A stretch of 64,000 nucleotides of DNA from Trichormus sp. NMC-1 (GCF_001858025.1 NZ_LZQD01000002.1:400120-464119); one strand, 5' to 3'; counted from the first letter of the stretch, positions 36,524 to 45,627 are shown. Program-made: numbers and translations. The notes: generated by a model from the letters alone, not told the origin.

Positions 36524-37516
36524 CTACAAGAGGGTTTTACTCCTGACTCCTGCTATATGTTCATTTTCTGGCATTAATAGAAGCTTCTGAAATATTTTTG
36601 TAGCCTCATCTACACCTTGATTAACATCCATAAATCTAAACGCAGAAGCAGCTAAATAAGCAGGATTCTGTTCAAAAGCCAGCCAATTTCGCTCGACAGC
36701 TTCCGCAGCCGCACCAGTAGTATTAGAACCTGCAAATATATCAAGAACTAGATCTCCTGGGTCCGTGAGAAAATCAATAAAAAATGCAGGTAATTTCTGT
36801 GGAAATCGTGCAGGATGTGTTGCAATTCCCGCAGCTTTACAAAGTTGCATATATCGAGAATTGCTTTCTGTATTAGGAATTTGTAATAAATTAGAAGGAA
36901 TTGCACCGCCATTATCATTCGCAAAAGCCGAACTAATATCATGTCCAGAAGGACGTGCTTTTGGTTTATAATATTTTTCAGGATTAGCTTGCAGCTTTTT
37001 CATCCGTTCAGAATAAGGAACAAGAACCTTACTCACATTAGCTTTAGGAAAATCAGTTTTAGATAACCACCAAATAGTATTTACAGAATCCTTAGCGCGA
37101 ATTTTACGTTTATTTACCCATTCAATTGGAGAAGGTAATTTAGAAGGATTGTACCAAAAGAACTCCTCCGCTAAACGAAAATCAAGCTCATCACATAACT
37201 TAATTAAGATGCGATAATTATAAAGTGAGCGCACAGGACGTTTACTTTTATAAGCTCCCCCCAAATCAATTACAAAACTTCCTTCAGGTTTCAGCACCCG
37301 ATACAACTTTTTGCAGAAACTAAACAACCAATCTACATAATCTTTTTGTTCAACATTCCCATAATCTTTTTCCCGTTGTAATGCAAAAGGGGGAGAAGTC
37401 ATTACTAAATCAATTGATTCACTTTCCAGGTGTTCTAATAATTCCAAAGCATCTCCAATATAAGCAGATCCATAATTTGTAGTATATAAAGGTGTTCCCA
37501 ACAAAGTCGATAACAT
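36524..37516 (-). CDS. Solitary DNA methyltransferase (beta class, probably N4-cytosine)
   Basis: 330 residues. The catalytic motif TSPPFALQ is near residue 40 and the AdoMet motif DPGDLVLDIFAGSNTTGAAA near 255. That order (catalytic before AdoMet-binding) defines the beta class, and SPPF followed by AL recalls PvuII-type N4-cytosine enzymes. Between them lie WVNKRKIRAKDSVNTIWWLS and HPARFPQKLPAFFIDFLTDP, typical of this class. No restriction endonuclease is adjacent, so it is an orphan, possibly with a genome-wide regulatory or protective role. The recognition site cannot be read from the sequence. Confidence 0.88.
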   Translation of the reverse strand: MLSTLLGTPLYTTNYGSAYIGDALELLEHLESESIDLVMTSPPFALQREKDYGNVEQKDYVDWLFSFCKKLYRVLKPEGSFVIDLGGAYKSKRPVRSLYNYRILIKLCDELDFRLAEEFFWYNPSKLPSPIEWVNKRKIRAKDSVNTIWWLSKTDFPKANVSKVLVPYSERMKKLQANPEKYYKPKARPSGHDISSAFANDNGGAIPSNLLQIPNTESNSRYMQLCKAAGIATHPARFPQKLPAFFIDFLTDPGDLVLDIFAGSNTTGAAAEAVERNWLAFEQNPAYLAASAFRFMDVNQGVDEATKIFQKLLLMPENEHIAGVRSKTLL

Positions 37517-37580
37517 TTTAAACCAGAACTATTTTATTCTTTCAAAGTCTACAATAATTTGGATGTTTTTAGAACTTTTT

Positions 37581-37687
37581 CTCGTTCCCATACTCTGTAT
37601 GGGAATGAATTCTAGAAGGATCTGCCTTTAGTAAAAGTGGAGTCAGAGCCTCTATGATAGCATTCCCAGTCAGAGACTGGGAACGAG
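37581..37687. repeat. MITE-like element (CTCGTTCCCA family)
   Basis: Perfect 10-nt ends CTCGTTCCCA / TGGGAACGAG bound 107 bp, with inner hairpins CCCATACTCTGTATGGG and CCCAGTCAGAGACTGGG. A common cyanobacterial element. Confidence 0.87.
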
Positions 37688-37702
37688 ATAAACAGCTTAC
37701 AA

Positions 37703-38095
37703 TCAATTAACTAACTTATGAATATTATCTTCCCAATTAGCACCATCAAACGGCACAATCTCAAAATTACCGATTACATCTCCATCTAAACAGCGCACAT
37801 TCACATCAATACAATCAGGATGACTGCGGGGAATATAAAAAGAATGAATTCCACAAATACTGCAAAATTTATGTTGTGCAACTCCCGTATTAAATGTGTA
37901 AGTTTTCAACACATCTTCACCTTGCAACAAAATAAACTTTTCTCGCGGTACAATTAAATGTAAAAATCCCTTCTTACTACAAATAGAACAATTACAATCA
38001 TCAACTTTATGGTTATCAACCATGACTTTAAACCGTACCGCACCACAGTGACACCCACCTTCATAAGTAGCAATTTCATTAATATTTTTTGTCAT
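37703..38095 (-). CDS. GFA-family (CENP-V/Gfa-like) zinc protein
   Basis: 130 residues from ATG 38095 (an upstream in-frame start adds 12 residues that do not match the family). GGCHCGAVRFKV, DDCNCSICSKKG and KFCSICGIHSFYIPRSHPD supply the seven or so conserved Cys that bind two zinc ions. The family was named for glutathione-dependent formaldehyde activation, but most members have unknown carbon-sulphur chemistry. Single gene next to a MITE-like repeat. Confidence 0.88.
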   Translation of the reverse strand: MTKNINEIATYEGGCHCGAVRFKVMVDNHKVDDCNCSICSKKGFLHLIVPREKFILLQGEDVLKTYTFNTGVAQHKFCSICGIHSFYIPRSHPDCIDVNVRCLDGDVIGNFEIVPFDGANWEDNIHKLVN

Positions 38096-38158
38096 CTTAA
38101 TTACCTTATATATTTCATATTTAGCCCCCAACCCTACGAGGGAAGGGGGTTAAGTTTT

Positions 38159-38509
38159 TCAGCGTGATTCAAGTTTAGTAAGTCGCGTTGTTAATTGATT
38201 AACTTGTTGCTTCAATTCAACCACCAAAGTTGATAGTCTATCAAACATTTTATCACGTTCTGATTGTGATACTGTGCGTCTAGCGCCTGTGGACTGTGAC
38301 GGAGTCGATGTGATTTTGGGAGATGAAAATTGGCGGTTTTGGTTGAGTAATAACTCAATCTGGTTTAACCTCAAATCTAGACGACGCATATCAGACTCCA
38401 AATTATTAACCCGGAAATCTACTTGCTGAGATGAAGCAGTTTTTGAGAAGAAACTACTACCAATAATCATCACTACAACGATAGAGAATAATAATCTTCT
38501 AATCAACAT
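38159..38509 (-). CDS. Small secreted coiled-coil protein, function unknown
   Basis: 116 residues. A hydrophobic N-terminus (RLLFSIVVVMIIGSSFFS) acts as a signal or anchor. Two heptad-like helices follow (VNNLESDMRRLDLRLNQIEL and VVELKQQVNQLTTRLTKLES) separated by a Ser/Thr-rich linker. No enzyme motif. Its ATG directly follows the stop of the upstream CIA30 gene (TAAATG), so the two are translationally coupled and may share a pathway. Confidence 0.7.
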   Translation of the reverse strand: MLIRRLLFSIVVVMIIGSSFFSKTASSQQVDFRVNNLESDMRRLDLRLNQIELLLNQNRQFSSPKITSTPSQSTGARRTVSQSERDKMFDRLSTLVVELKQQVNQLTTRLTKLESR

Positions 38510-39994
38510 TTATTTATCAGGTTGTAATTTAGAAAAAAGCTCCTGTAAATCAACAGAATTAGCTGTATTTTCTCCCTCTTTTACTTCAAAGGTGAGATTA
38601 CGAGCTTTGGTTTTTTGTATTGATTGAATACAAAGTTCGGCAATATCCTCGCGGCTGATTTTCCCACGAATATTATCACCTTGCTCAAATATAAACTCCT
38701 TACCTCCAGCATCTTCAGTTAATGCACAAGGTCGAATAATTGTGTAAGGAATTCCACTTGTTCTTAAACTATCTTCACCTTTCAACTTCCAAGTTAAAAT
38801 TCCTCCCAATTGGTCATTTAATCTGACCGCTGGTGGTTCTTCATCTAAATTAATTCCTGGTCTTCCGGGACGAGTTACCCCAGCAGAACTAATCAAAACA
38901 AATTGGGGTAAACTTTCACTACCATAAGCTTTAATTGATTCTAGATGTAGCGCAAAACTACCAGGGGTAAACTTAGGATTTAAAGCCCCATCATATTCAA
39001 ACTTGCTCAACATCAATTGAAATGAGCAAACTTTGCTAGAATCAATTTTGGGAGAATCCTTCACAATTTTGGCTCGAAATACAGGAACTAAATTTGCAAA
39101 TGGAATAGTAATATCTATCCAAGTATTAGCGACCGTATCGAAAGAATAGCTGTAACCAACACCATCCCAAGTTGATTCTGTCCGCAAAAAGATTTTATAA
39201 CGCTGTCCGTCACCTTTGACTCGCAATTTAACACCTTCATAACCAGATAAATCAAAGGGTGGGGAAAAGTTTTTAGTTCTGACAGAAGCAAATCCCCCAG
39301 AGTTAGCGGTGGAAACATTACCAGCAAATAAAGCTGTATTTTCTAATATTTGAAAACTACTTGCACTCACACCACCCATGACAACATCATCAAGCGCACC
39401 CCAGATATTTTTTAATTCCTCTGTTGGTTGAGTAAAATCAAATATCAGTTTTTCACCTGCGGTGGGTAGATATTTTTTTGCTGCTTCGACTAAGTTTTTA
39501 ACACCACGATATTCCACATTTTCTGGTGTGTCACCAACAATTTCTGGTAAGTAAAACTTAATACCTTGATAGTATTTGGCTCTATCTGCTGTATCTCCCT
39601 CCACTGGTTGTACTCGCACTGAAGTACAACAAATTACAGCTTCCACATTACCCATAACCAAGCTATTCAGAGTTTCAGGTATAGTAATATCCCCATCTAC
39701 TAAGTCAACATCGTTACCTAAAACTAGTCTTGCCTTTTCAATATCTCGCACTAGACAGCGGAATTTATACCCCTGTTCACGCAATCGTCTGACTACTCGT
39801 TTACCAACACCACCAGTCGCACCCGCTACCAGAATTACACCCATATTTCTTCCCCCATTTGGTTTATCTTGATTATCTTGGGAACGACCTTGAATTAACT
39901 GCTGTACCCAGTTGAGAACAGGAAATACCTCAAAGTAGGTCAAGGTTTTGATAAACCTACATAAATCCCATTGAGAACGATTTTGGTCAGTCAC
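38510..39994 (-). CDS. NAD(P)-binding protein with inserted CIA30 domain
   Basis: 494 residues. The Rossmann start VILVAGATGGVGKRVVRRLR (~50) belongs to an atypical short-chain reductase (NAD(P)H-binding) domain. It is split by a CIA30 domain (~165-345: KLIFDFTQPTEELKNIWGAL, VMGGVSASSF, GFASVRTKNFSPPFDLSGYE) and resumes with FVLISSAGVTRPGRPG and IPYTIIRPCALTED. CIA30 is known from an assembly factor of respiratory complex I, and related photosynthetic proteins exist. Assembly or stability of an NDH-like or photosystem complex is a reasonable guess only. Confidence 0.85.
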   Translation of the reverse strand: MTDQNRSQWDLCRFIKTLTYFEVFPVLNWVQQLIQGRSQDNQDKPNGGRNMGVILVAGATGGVGKRVVRRLREQGYKFRCLVRDIEKARLVLGNDVDLVDGDITIPETLNSLVMGNVEAVICCTSVRVQPVEGDTADRAKYYQGIKFYLPEIVGDTPENVEYRGVKNLVEAAKKYLPTAGEKLIFDFTQPTEELKNIWGALDDVVMGGVSASSFQILENTALFAGNVSTANSGGFASVRTKNFSPPFDLSGYEGVKLRVKGDGQRYKIFLRTESTWDGVGYSYSFDTVANTWIDITIPFANLVPVFRAKIVKDSPKIDSSKVCSFQLMLSKFEYDGALNPKFTPGSFALHLESIKAYGSESLPQFVLISSAGVTRPGRPGINLDEEPPAVRLNDQLGGILTWKLKGEDSLRTSGIPYTIIRPCALTEDAGGKEFIFEQGDNIRGKISREDIAELCIQSIQKTKARNLTFEVKEGENTANSVDLQELFSKLQPDK

Positions 39995-40056
39995 AATTGC
40001 ATTATCACCATTTTATTTTATAATAGCTAATAAAATCTTACCAAGTAAATAAACAG

Positions 40057-40545
40057 ATGAGTAAAATCGAAAAAGCTCAAGCTGAGTATGAAAAATTTAC
40101 TGAAGAATTTGAAAGTATCATCATTAGTACTGTTAACGAACAGGGAATCCCTAACGCAAGTTATACTCCTTTCGTCATAGATGATACTAAAAATATCTAC
40201 ATCTACGTTAGTGGTCTTTCTACTCACACCAAAAATATTTATGATCATCCTCATGTGAGTATTTTATTTATTGAGGATGAAGGTAAAACTAAACAAATAT
40301 TTGCCCGTCGTCGCTTAACCTTTGATTGTAACGCAACTTTACTAGAGAGAGAAACTGAGCAATGGAATCAAATAGTTGAACAATTTCAAGAGCGTTTTGG
40401 AGAAATTATTGAAATGTTACGCAGCTTACCCGATTTTCGGATTTTCCAACTAACTCCAACTGAAGGAAGATTTGTAATTGGCTTTGGAGCCGCTTACCAT
40501 ATCAGTGGTGATAATCTTAATCAACTGACGTTGATAACAGAATAA
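40057..40545 (+). CDS. Pyridoxamine-phosphate-oxidase-like (HugZ/heme-utilisation type) protein
   Basis: 162 residues. A split-barrel flavin/heme-binding fold: EYEKFTEEFESIIISTVNEQ, GIPNASYTPFVIDDTKNIYI, then HPHVSILFIEDEGKTKQIFA and the ending RFVIGFGAAYHISGDNL. This pattern is closest to the HugZ family (heme degradation or storage). The GFGAAY motif is typical. ATG 40057 is the natural start. A heptamer repeat and the alpha/beta hydrolase gene follow closely on the same strand, so a shared transcript is likely. Confidence 0.85.
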   Translation: MSKIEKAQAEYEKFTEEFESIIISTVNEQGIPNASYTPFVIDDTKNIYIYVSGLSTHTKNIYDHPHVSILFIEDEGKTKQIFARRRLTFDCNATLLERETEQWNQIVEQFQERFGEIIEMLRSLPDFRIFQLTPTEGRFVIGFGAAYHISGDNLNQLTLITE

Positions 40546-40568
40546 TTCATAATTCATAATTCATAATT
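40542..40568. repeat. Heptanucleotide STRR (AATTCAT)
   Basis: Three AATTCAT units plus AATTTAT, between two co-directional genes and overlapping the upstream stop. Confidence 0.8.
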
Positions 40569-40571
40569 TAT

Positions 40572-41456
40572 ATGCTTCAGTTTCAACCTCCTGGTTTTGG
40601 ACAAAAAGTCATCAATACATCTTTGGGAGCAATGGTTTACTATACCCAAACCAGCGCACCTTGGGAGATTGTTGACAGTCAAAAATTACCTCCGCTATTG
40701 TTTTTACATAACTTTGGTGGTGGTGCATCTGCTTACGAATGGTCTAAAGTTTACCCTGCATTTGCTTCTGAATATCGGATTTTAGCCCCAGATTTAATTG
40801 GTTGGGGAGAATCTGCTCATCCTGTGCGAGATTACCAAATTCAAGATTACCTAACTACTATTACTGAGTTTATCACCCAAACTTGTCATGAACCAGTAAC
40901 AGTAATAGCTTCTTCTTTAACTGCTGCTTTGACTATTCGTCTTGCTATTAATCAGCCTGAGTTATTCAAAGAACTGGTTTTAGTCTGTCCCTCTGGGTTT
41001 GATGACTTTGGCCAGGGTGCTGGACGTAGATTACCACTTTCAGTTATCAATATGCCTTTTTTGGATAATTTAATTTATGCTTTAGGTGCAGAAAATGAAA
41101 TTGCAGTCAGAAATTTTTTAGAAAGTTTTCTCTTTACAAACCCAGAAAAACTTACTCAAGAAATAGTAGAGGCTTATTTAACTTCTGCACAACAACCAAA
41201 TGCCAAATTTGCTGCTTTAGCATTTTTGCGTGGTGATCTTTATTTTGATTTGAGTTTATATATTCAGCAACTCAAAATTCCTACTGTGATGTTTTGGGGT
41301 GAAGAAGCACAATTTACTAATCTCACATTGGGACGACGTTTGGCTAGTTTAAATAAAAGTGCAATTCGAGGTTTTCAAGCTATAGCTCACACAGGAATTT
41401 TACCACATCTCGAAACACCAGAAGTCGTAATTGGTCTATTACAAAAATATCTTTAG
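40572..41456 (+). CDS. Alpha/beta-fold hydrolase
   Basis: 294 residues. The oxyanion segment LLFLHNFGGGASAYEWSKVY is followed by APDLIGWGESAHP. The nucleophile elbow reads VIASSLTAALTI (Ser in A-S-S-L-T, a relaxed form of GxSxG). The acid is probably in VMFWGEEAQF, and the catalytic His is in IAHTGILPHLETPE. It resembles the plant/cyanobacterial pheophytinase-like and haloalkane-dehalogenase-like group; the substrate is unknown. The gene starts 4 bp after the STRR. Confidence 0.85.
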   Translation: MLQFQPPGFGQKVINTSLGAMVYYTQTSAPWEIVDSQKLPPLLFLHNFGGGASAYEWSKVYPAFASEYRILAPDLIGWGESAHPVRDYQIQDYLTTITEFITQTCHEPVTVIASSLTAALTIRLAINQPELFKELVLVCPSGFDDFGQGAGRRLPLSVINMPFLDNLIYALGAENEIAVRNFLESFLFTNPEKLTQEIVEAYLTSAQQPNAKFAALAFLRGDLYFDLSLYIQQLKIPTVMFWGEEAQFTNLTLGRRLASLNKSAIRGFQAIAHTGILPHLETPEVVIGLLQKYL

Positions 41457-41492
41457 ATATAGCGTTTCCTAATCACATCAATTGTTTGCTAT

Positions 41493-41512
41493 GGGCGTAT
41501 TGCAATACGCCC
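41493..41512. repeat. Perfect 20-nt palindrome
   Basis: GGGCGTATTGCAATACGCCC is self-complementary throughout. A widespread cyanobacterial palindromic repeat; it could act as a terminator stem for the hydrolase gene. Confidence 0.85.
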
Positions 41513-41570
41513 TCATACAGCAGATTGCAGGTAAATGAGGTACACTAATATCAGTGGATCAACGGTGCAA

Positions 41571-41618
41571 ATGAAAGCTTACTCAATTGACTTGCGAGAA
41601 AAAATAGTAAAGACTTAA
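41571..41618 (+). pseudogene. IS630-family transposase, 5' fragment
   Basis: MKAYSIDLREKIVKT then a stop, matching the first residues of IS630-type transposases (helix-turn-helix start). Only 15 codons survive. Confidence 0.65.
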
Positions 41619-41846
41619 GTAAGTCGGCGGGGAAATTTATAACTATGTAACGGAATTTTAACAATCATTTGGATATAAGATTTGCGATTCACTCCACCAA
41701 TAACTAAGCCATAAACAAAGCTGATTAAAGGTTGAAGAAGCCCAATTATGCTTAATCTGCGTCCACGACGCTTTGGTTGTTCACGACTAGCATTAGCTAA
41801 AGTTATCCGATGATGTAAAGCCAGGCATTCGGCACTAGATTTACAA
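41616..41846 (-). pseudogene. IS630-family transposase, internal fragment in opposite orientation
   Basis: The frame reads ITLANASREQPKRRGRRLSI and LISFVYGLVIGGVNRKSYI, the region before the first catalytic Asp of IS630-type DDE domains. It points against the 5' fragment and abuts it, so the element was rearranged by inversion or two insertions decayed here. Confidence 0.65.
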
Positions 41847-42014
41847 TATGATTGAGTTAATCAAATTAAACAGATAAATGAATTATTTAAATAACAGAAT
41901 TTTCTCTGATTTTTTTCAAAATGAGAATTGCTGACTTTCACCATTTTTGTCGCCCCCTCAAGAATTTACCGCTGTGACAGTTGGGGTGCGGAATGTGGGT
42001 TTTCAAACATCCTC

Positions 42015-43328
42015 TTAGGGTATTTTTGCTGCTTGTGGGTGTTCAACATCATGATCAAGTACAATATATTCCACATTTCGCACTTTTGGGTTAGTATATC
42101 CACTCAAACCAACTAACAACAAACCCAGGGAAGAAATCACATACAAAAGTGCCATTCCTGCACCTTTACCAGTGCCAAATAAACCACTAAATAAAGCTGT
42201 CAGACTACCTCCTGGCATCATAGCGGGTTCAAAAATACGGTCAGCAAGCAAAGCAGAAATGAAGACAGCGATCGCCGAAACAATCTGTTGAATACTAGAT
42301 TCAGTAGCAAAAACTCTTCCTTGGACATCTGGTCTAACTTTACTCAACAAAATAGCTGTACTGGAACTTGTCAACATAGGAAAATTGAGAGAAGAACAAA
42401 ATTGTGCGGGTAGCCAAATCATTAATCCTTGTGCAAAACCAAATACTGTTTTACTAATTCCAGCCCCAATCATTCCTAACAAAAAGCCATTTATCCGCCC
42501 TTTAGAACCACCCCAAATACTCAAAATAATAGTTCCTGTTACGCCACCCAAACCAGCCGCCGAAGAGATACTTCCTAACACTGTAGCGTTGTTATTTGTC
42601 CGTGCCAAAATCATGGCAGAAGACAAGGTTGCACCGATATCATGAAAGAACCAAAATAAAGAACCAGTTGCGATCATAGCTAAAAGACTCGGACGTGCTA
42701 TGAGATAGCGAAAGCCAAAGATTATTTCTTGCCAAAAATTGATAGCATTATGAGATTTATTGTTGATGTTTAGTTGGGGAATATGGACTGTAAAAATGGT
42801 AGCGATCGCTATTGTAAAACTAAGAAGATCAATAACTAAAATTCCACTCAAGTGAATCATATAATAGAGTACACCTGCCAATCCTGGAGCAATAATGATT
42901 GAACCGTAATGAATAGCAGAATTCATACTAGTAGCGCGGGTGTATTGCTGTTTGGGAACTAGCATAGAAATTGATGCTGAATATGCCAGAGATTGAATTT
43001 CCCCAAAAGCCCCATTCACAGCACTAGTTAAATAAAGATGCCAAGTTTCCAATTGATTATTTAAGTAAAAATAACAGATAAATACAGTAGATATAGCTGC
43101 TACTGCATCACCAATAATCATTAATATTTTTCGATTTACACGGTCTACAATTAATCCTGAAACTAATGTAATCAAAATACTAGGAATCAAAGTAAACAAA
43201 CTGAGTAAAGCCAAAGTAGTTACCTGACTTGTTAGTTCCCAAGCCCAGAGTTTAATAGCAAACTGGGTCATTGAACTACCAATACTTGATATAAATTGAC
43301 CAAACCAGATGATAAAAAAAGTACGCAT
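42015..43328 (-). CDS. MFS exporter, EntS-like (probable siderophore export)
   Basis: 437 residues with twelve predicted helices. FIIWFGQFISSIGSSMTQFA at the start and LVSGLIVDRVNRKILMIIGD (MFS signature) are typical of the EntS/MFS_3 group. A GRVFATESSIQQIVSAIAVF segment and MALLYVISSLGLLLVGLSGY close the second half. It is the last gene of the leftward receptor operon, 134 bp after the FecB-type gene. Context with an NRPS and a TonB receptor makes export of the siderophore across the inner membrane the best guess. Confidence 0.87.
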   Translation of the reverse strand: MRTFFIIWFGQFISSIGSSMTQFAIKLWAWELTSQVTTLALLSLFTLIPSILITLVSGLIVDRVNRKILMIIGDAVAAISTVFICYFYLNNQLETWHLYLTSAVNGAFGEIQSLAYSASISMLVPKQQYTRATSMNSAIHYGSIIIAPGLAGVLYYMIHLSGILVIDLLSFTIAIATIFTVHIPQLNINNKSHNAINFWQEIIFGFRYLIARPSLLAMIATGSLFWFFHDIGATLSSAMILARTNNNATVLGSISSAAGLGGVTGTIILSIWGGSKGRINGFLLGMIGAGISKTVFGFAQGLMIWLPAQFCSSLNFPMLTSSSTAILLSKVRPDVQGRVFATESSIQQIVSAIAVFISALLADRIFEPAMMPGGSLTALFSGLFGTGKGAGMALLYVISSLGLLLVGLSGYTNPKVRNVEYIVLDHDVEHPQAAKIP

Positions 43329-43462
43329 TCTGGATTAATTATGTTCTAATAATTTAGGAGTGAGGAGTTAGGAGAAAGAAGGAAGAAGGAAGAAGAATAT
43401 TTTTCTCTTATGTTCCCTGCTATATTAAACATTCTGTATCCTGAATCCTTACATTATGTTAT

Positions 43463-44452
43463 CTATGTTTGATCAGTAAGATATTTCGATAAATCATCAA
43501 TTATGGCATTAGCTGATAAAATATTACCAAATATCCAGTAACTAGAATCAACACTATAAACTTGTTGATTTTTCACTACGTTTAGTGTTTGCCAAAGCTG
43601 ACTATTTTGATATTTTTCAAATAATTCTTTAGCCCCCGGATCTACAGCTACAAATAAAACATCTGCATCAAGTAAATCTATTCTTTCTAAACTGAGTATG
43701 ACTAAATTATCATCAGGAGACTTGATTAATTGACGTTGATGAACTGGCATAGAAATTCCTAACTCTGCCAAAATACTGCCAGGAAAAGAATATTGAGAAC
43801 GAAATTCAGGTAATTGTACTTGTCCATGAAAGCGACTCACAGAAACTTTGATTTTCTCAACTTTATCACCCAATAAAGACCGGATATTTGTTAATTTTTC
43901 CTGATATTGAGTTAATAATTTTTTGGCAACATCACTTTTGTTTAAAATATCTCCCATCTGTTGTAAAGAATCTTTCCAACCACTTTGAGAATATTTCACC
44001 TGTACTGTAGGGGCAATTTGTGAAAATAATTTATAGGTCTGTGGATTAATACCATATAACCCAATAATTAAATCAGGTTTTAATCTAACAATGGCTTCAA
44101 TGTTTAATTGATTTTCCTTACCTATATAATTTATCCCTGCTATTTTATTACCCAAGAAATTAGCTTTATTAGCTACAAAAGTAGGTTCTGGTGCAGCTAT
44201 TGGTTTAATTCCTAATGCTAAGACCACCTCTAAAACTAATTGTTCAGTTACTATTATCCGTTGTGGCTGAATTGGAACACAACTTTCACCTAATTCATGT
44301 TTAACTAACCGACATTCTGCCGCTAATGCTGATGGCTTTGGTTTTATTTCTCCAGTATTTTGATAAAAACCACTATAGCAAGCAGTAACTATCAATAAAG
44401 AGATAGCAGTTAAAATACATAGCCTTAGATAAGCAAAATGTCGTTTTTTCAT
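43463..44452 (-). CDS. FecB/FhuD-type iron-siderophore binding lipoprotein
   Basis: 329 residues. A lipoprotein signal (ILTAISLLIVTAC, Cys25) is followed by a periplasmic-binding-protein fold of the TroA/FecB class: RIIVTEQLVLEVVLALGIKP, then NIEAIVRLKPDLIIGLYGIN and LADVLF-type DADVLFVAVDPGAKELFEKY. It should pass ferric siderophore to an ABC permease, but no permease or ATPase gene is present within the window. It lies 23 bp after the sucrase/ferredoxin-like gene and ahead of the MFS gene, all in one direction. Confidence 0.9.
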   Translation of the reverse strand: MKKRHFAYLRLCILTAISLLIVTACYSGFYQNTGEIKPKPSALAAECRLVKHELGESCVPIQPQRIIVTEQLVLEVVLALGIKPIAAPEPTFVANKANFLGNKIAGINYIGKENQLNIEAIVRLKPDLIIGLYGINPQTYKLFSQIAPTVQVKYSQSGWKDSLQQMGDILNKSDVAKKLLTQYQEKLTNIRSLLGDKVEKIKVSVSRFHGQVQLPEFRSQYSFPGSILAELGISMPVHQRQLIKSPDDNLVILSLERIDLLDADVLFVAVDPGAKELFEKYQNSQLWQTLNVVKNQQVYSVDSSYWIFGNILSANAIIDDLSKYLTDQT

Positions 44453-44475
44453 TGAAGATAATTTTGAAATATTAA

Positions 44476-45432
44476 CTAAGCATTAACAGAGGTGAGTAAA
44501 TTTTCTACGTAATATTGGGGAATAGTTTCTACTTCTCCACCACTGCAATTATTCAGATATAATGTTTTATTTTCATTTACCAAAACATCAGCTTGCACAA
44601 TGTCAACACTGCCATCTTGTTTCATAAAACTTAATTCAATCCGATTGAATTTATCATCATCACTTTGATTAATTATTTGATAAGCAACTTTATAATTAAA
44701 CCATTGCCAACCATACATCAAAATCATTTCTCTTTCTAAAACCTGTGCTGCTTCTGATAATATTCCCCACCCCCGATAAACACGCTTGATAAAATCAAGA
44801 TTACCTGTGCGTGTCAAAATAGCAGTAAATGATTCAGCATCTAATCTGGCATAGTATCTAGCATCAGGAAAATCTATCGCAGTAGGGGCAAAACGATGAC
44901 CACCAAAGTGGGTAGTTTGCCAAATTCTAACATGATTTAGACCTAAATTATTAACAATAGTTTTTGCTTGGCAATAGAAAGGATTACCAAATTTAGCACA
45001 GCATTTATCCCGGCTACCATGAGTACAGATAAAAATATTTCTTGTGGTAGATTCTAGGCTATAAACTTCTAAATTTTTATCAAGTAAACATTTTCTAACA
45101 GCAGGTGCTACCTCATTAATATCAGATACAGCAAATTCATACTGACTATAACCTTGAGTAAAACCTGTGGGTTTATGAAAAATGAAAACTCGCGTTATAT
45201 CCGGTTGTTTAAGTTCTTCATTATAAAATAATAAGAACTCTACAGTTGTTTTGGATTCGCCAAATTCCTTAACTAGATTTCTTAAATTATCGGGAATTGG
45301 CTTAGAATTAAATGCCTGTTGAGTCCAAGGTGTCGGACATTCAATCATTACAAAAAAATCAAAATTTTCAGCATTAGCAATTGGATCTTCTCCAACATAA
45401 CGAGATTCTAGCGCACAAAAGGAATTGAGCAT
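44476..45432 (-). CDS. Sucrase/ferredoxin-like [2Fe-2S] protein
   Basis: 318 residues. The family signature is FICTHGSRDKCCAKFGNPFY (Cys136, Cys144, Cys145) and WQTTHFGGHRFAPTAIDFPD (His175, His179), a thioredoxin-fold iron-sulphur site. The N-terminal half (YVGEDPIANAENFDFFVMIE) and a C-terminal domain (~215-318) frame it. Despite the family name, no sucrase activity is implied. Placed between a siderophore receptor and a binding lipoprotein, it could reduce ferric siderophore in the cytoplasm; this is inference. The 195-bp gap to the receptor gene may contain its own promoter. Confidence 0.85.
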   Translation of the reverse strand: MLNSFCALESRYVGEDPIANAENFDFFVMIECPTPWTQQAFNSKPIPDNLRNLVKEFGESKTTVEFLLFYNEELKQPDITRVFIFHKPTGFTQGYSQYEFAVSDINEVAPAVRKCLLDKNLEVYSLESTTRNIFICTHGSRDKCCAKFGNPFYCQAKTIVNNLGLNHVRIWQTTHFGGHRFAPTAIDFPDARYYARLDAESFTAILTRTGNLDFIKRVYRGWGILSEAAQVLEREMILMYGWQWFNYKVAYQIINQSDDDKFNRIELSFMKQDGSVDIVQADVLVNENKTLYLNNCSGGEVETIPQYYVENLLTSVNA

Positions 45433-45627
45433 AATGAAATAATGGGGTAAGGGTCTATAAAAATTTACAGTGTAATCCTAATTTTCAGAATTAGCATCTG
45501 TGATTTTCAACCATCTTATTTTCATCATCAAGACAATTTAGTTATTTGTGAACTAATATGTGAAGTTTGAGAGGCGGGAAAAACCCACCCCTTGGGGTTA
45601 ACTATTTAACCCTATTCACAGTGCAAA

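Larger units (their letters stand above)
41457..42014. other. Spacer with palindromes and transposase debris
   Basis: It holds a 20-nt perfect palindrome (41493-41512), a copy of a repeat also found near 17118, two IS630 fragments and a solo TIR-like GTGCGGAATGTGGG (about 41987-42000). No intact gene. Confidence 0.7.

Noticed and set aside
41987-42082. MITE with IS1634-like ends GTGCGGAATGTGGG and CCACATTTCGCAC
   Set aside because: The ends point outward rather than inward, and the right one lies in the MFS coding sequence (VRNVEYIV), which is probably native. Only a solo TIR at 41987-42000 is plausible.
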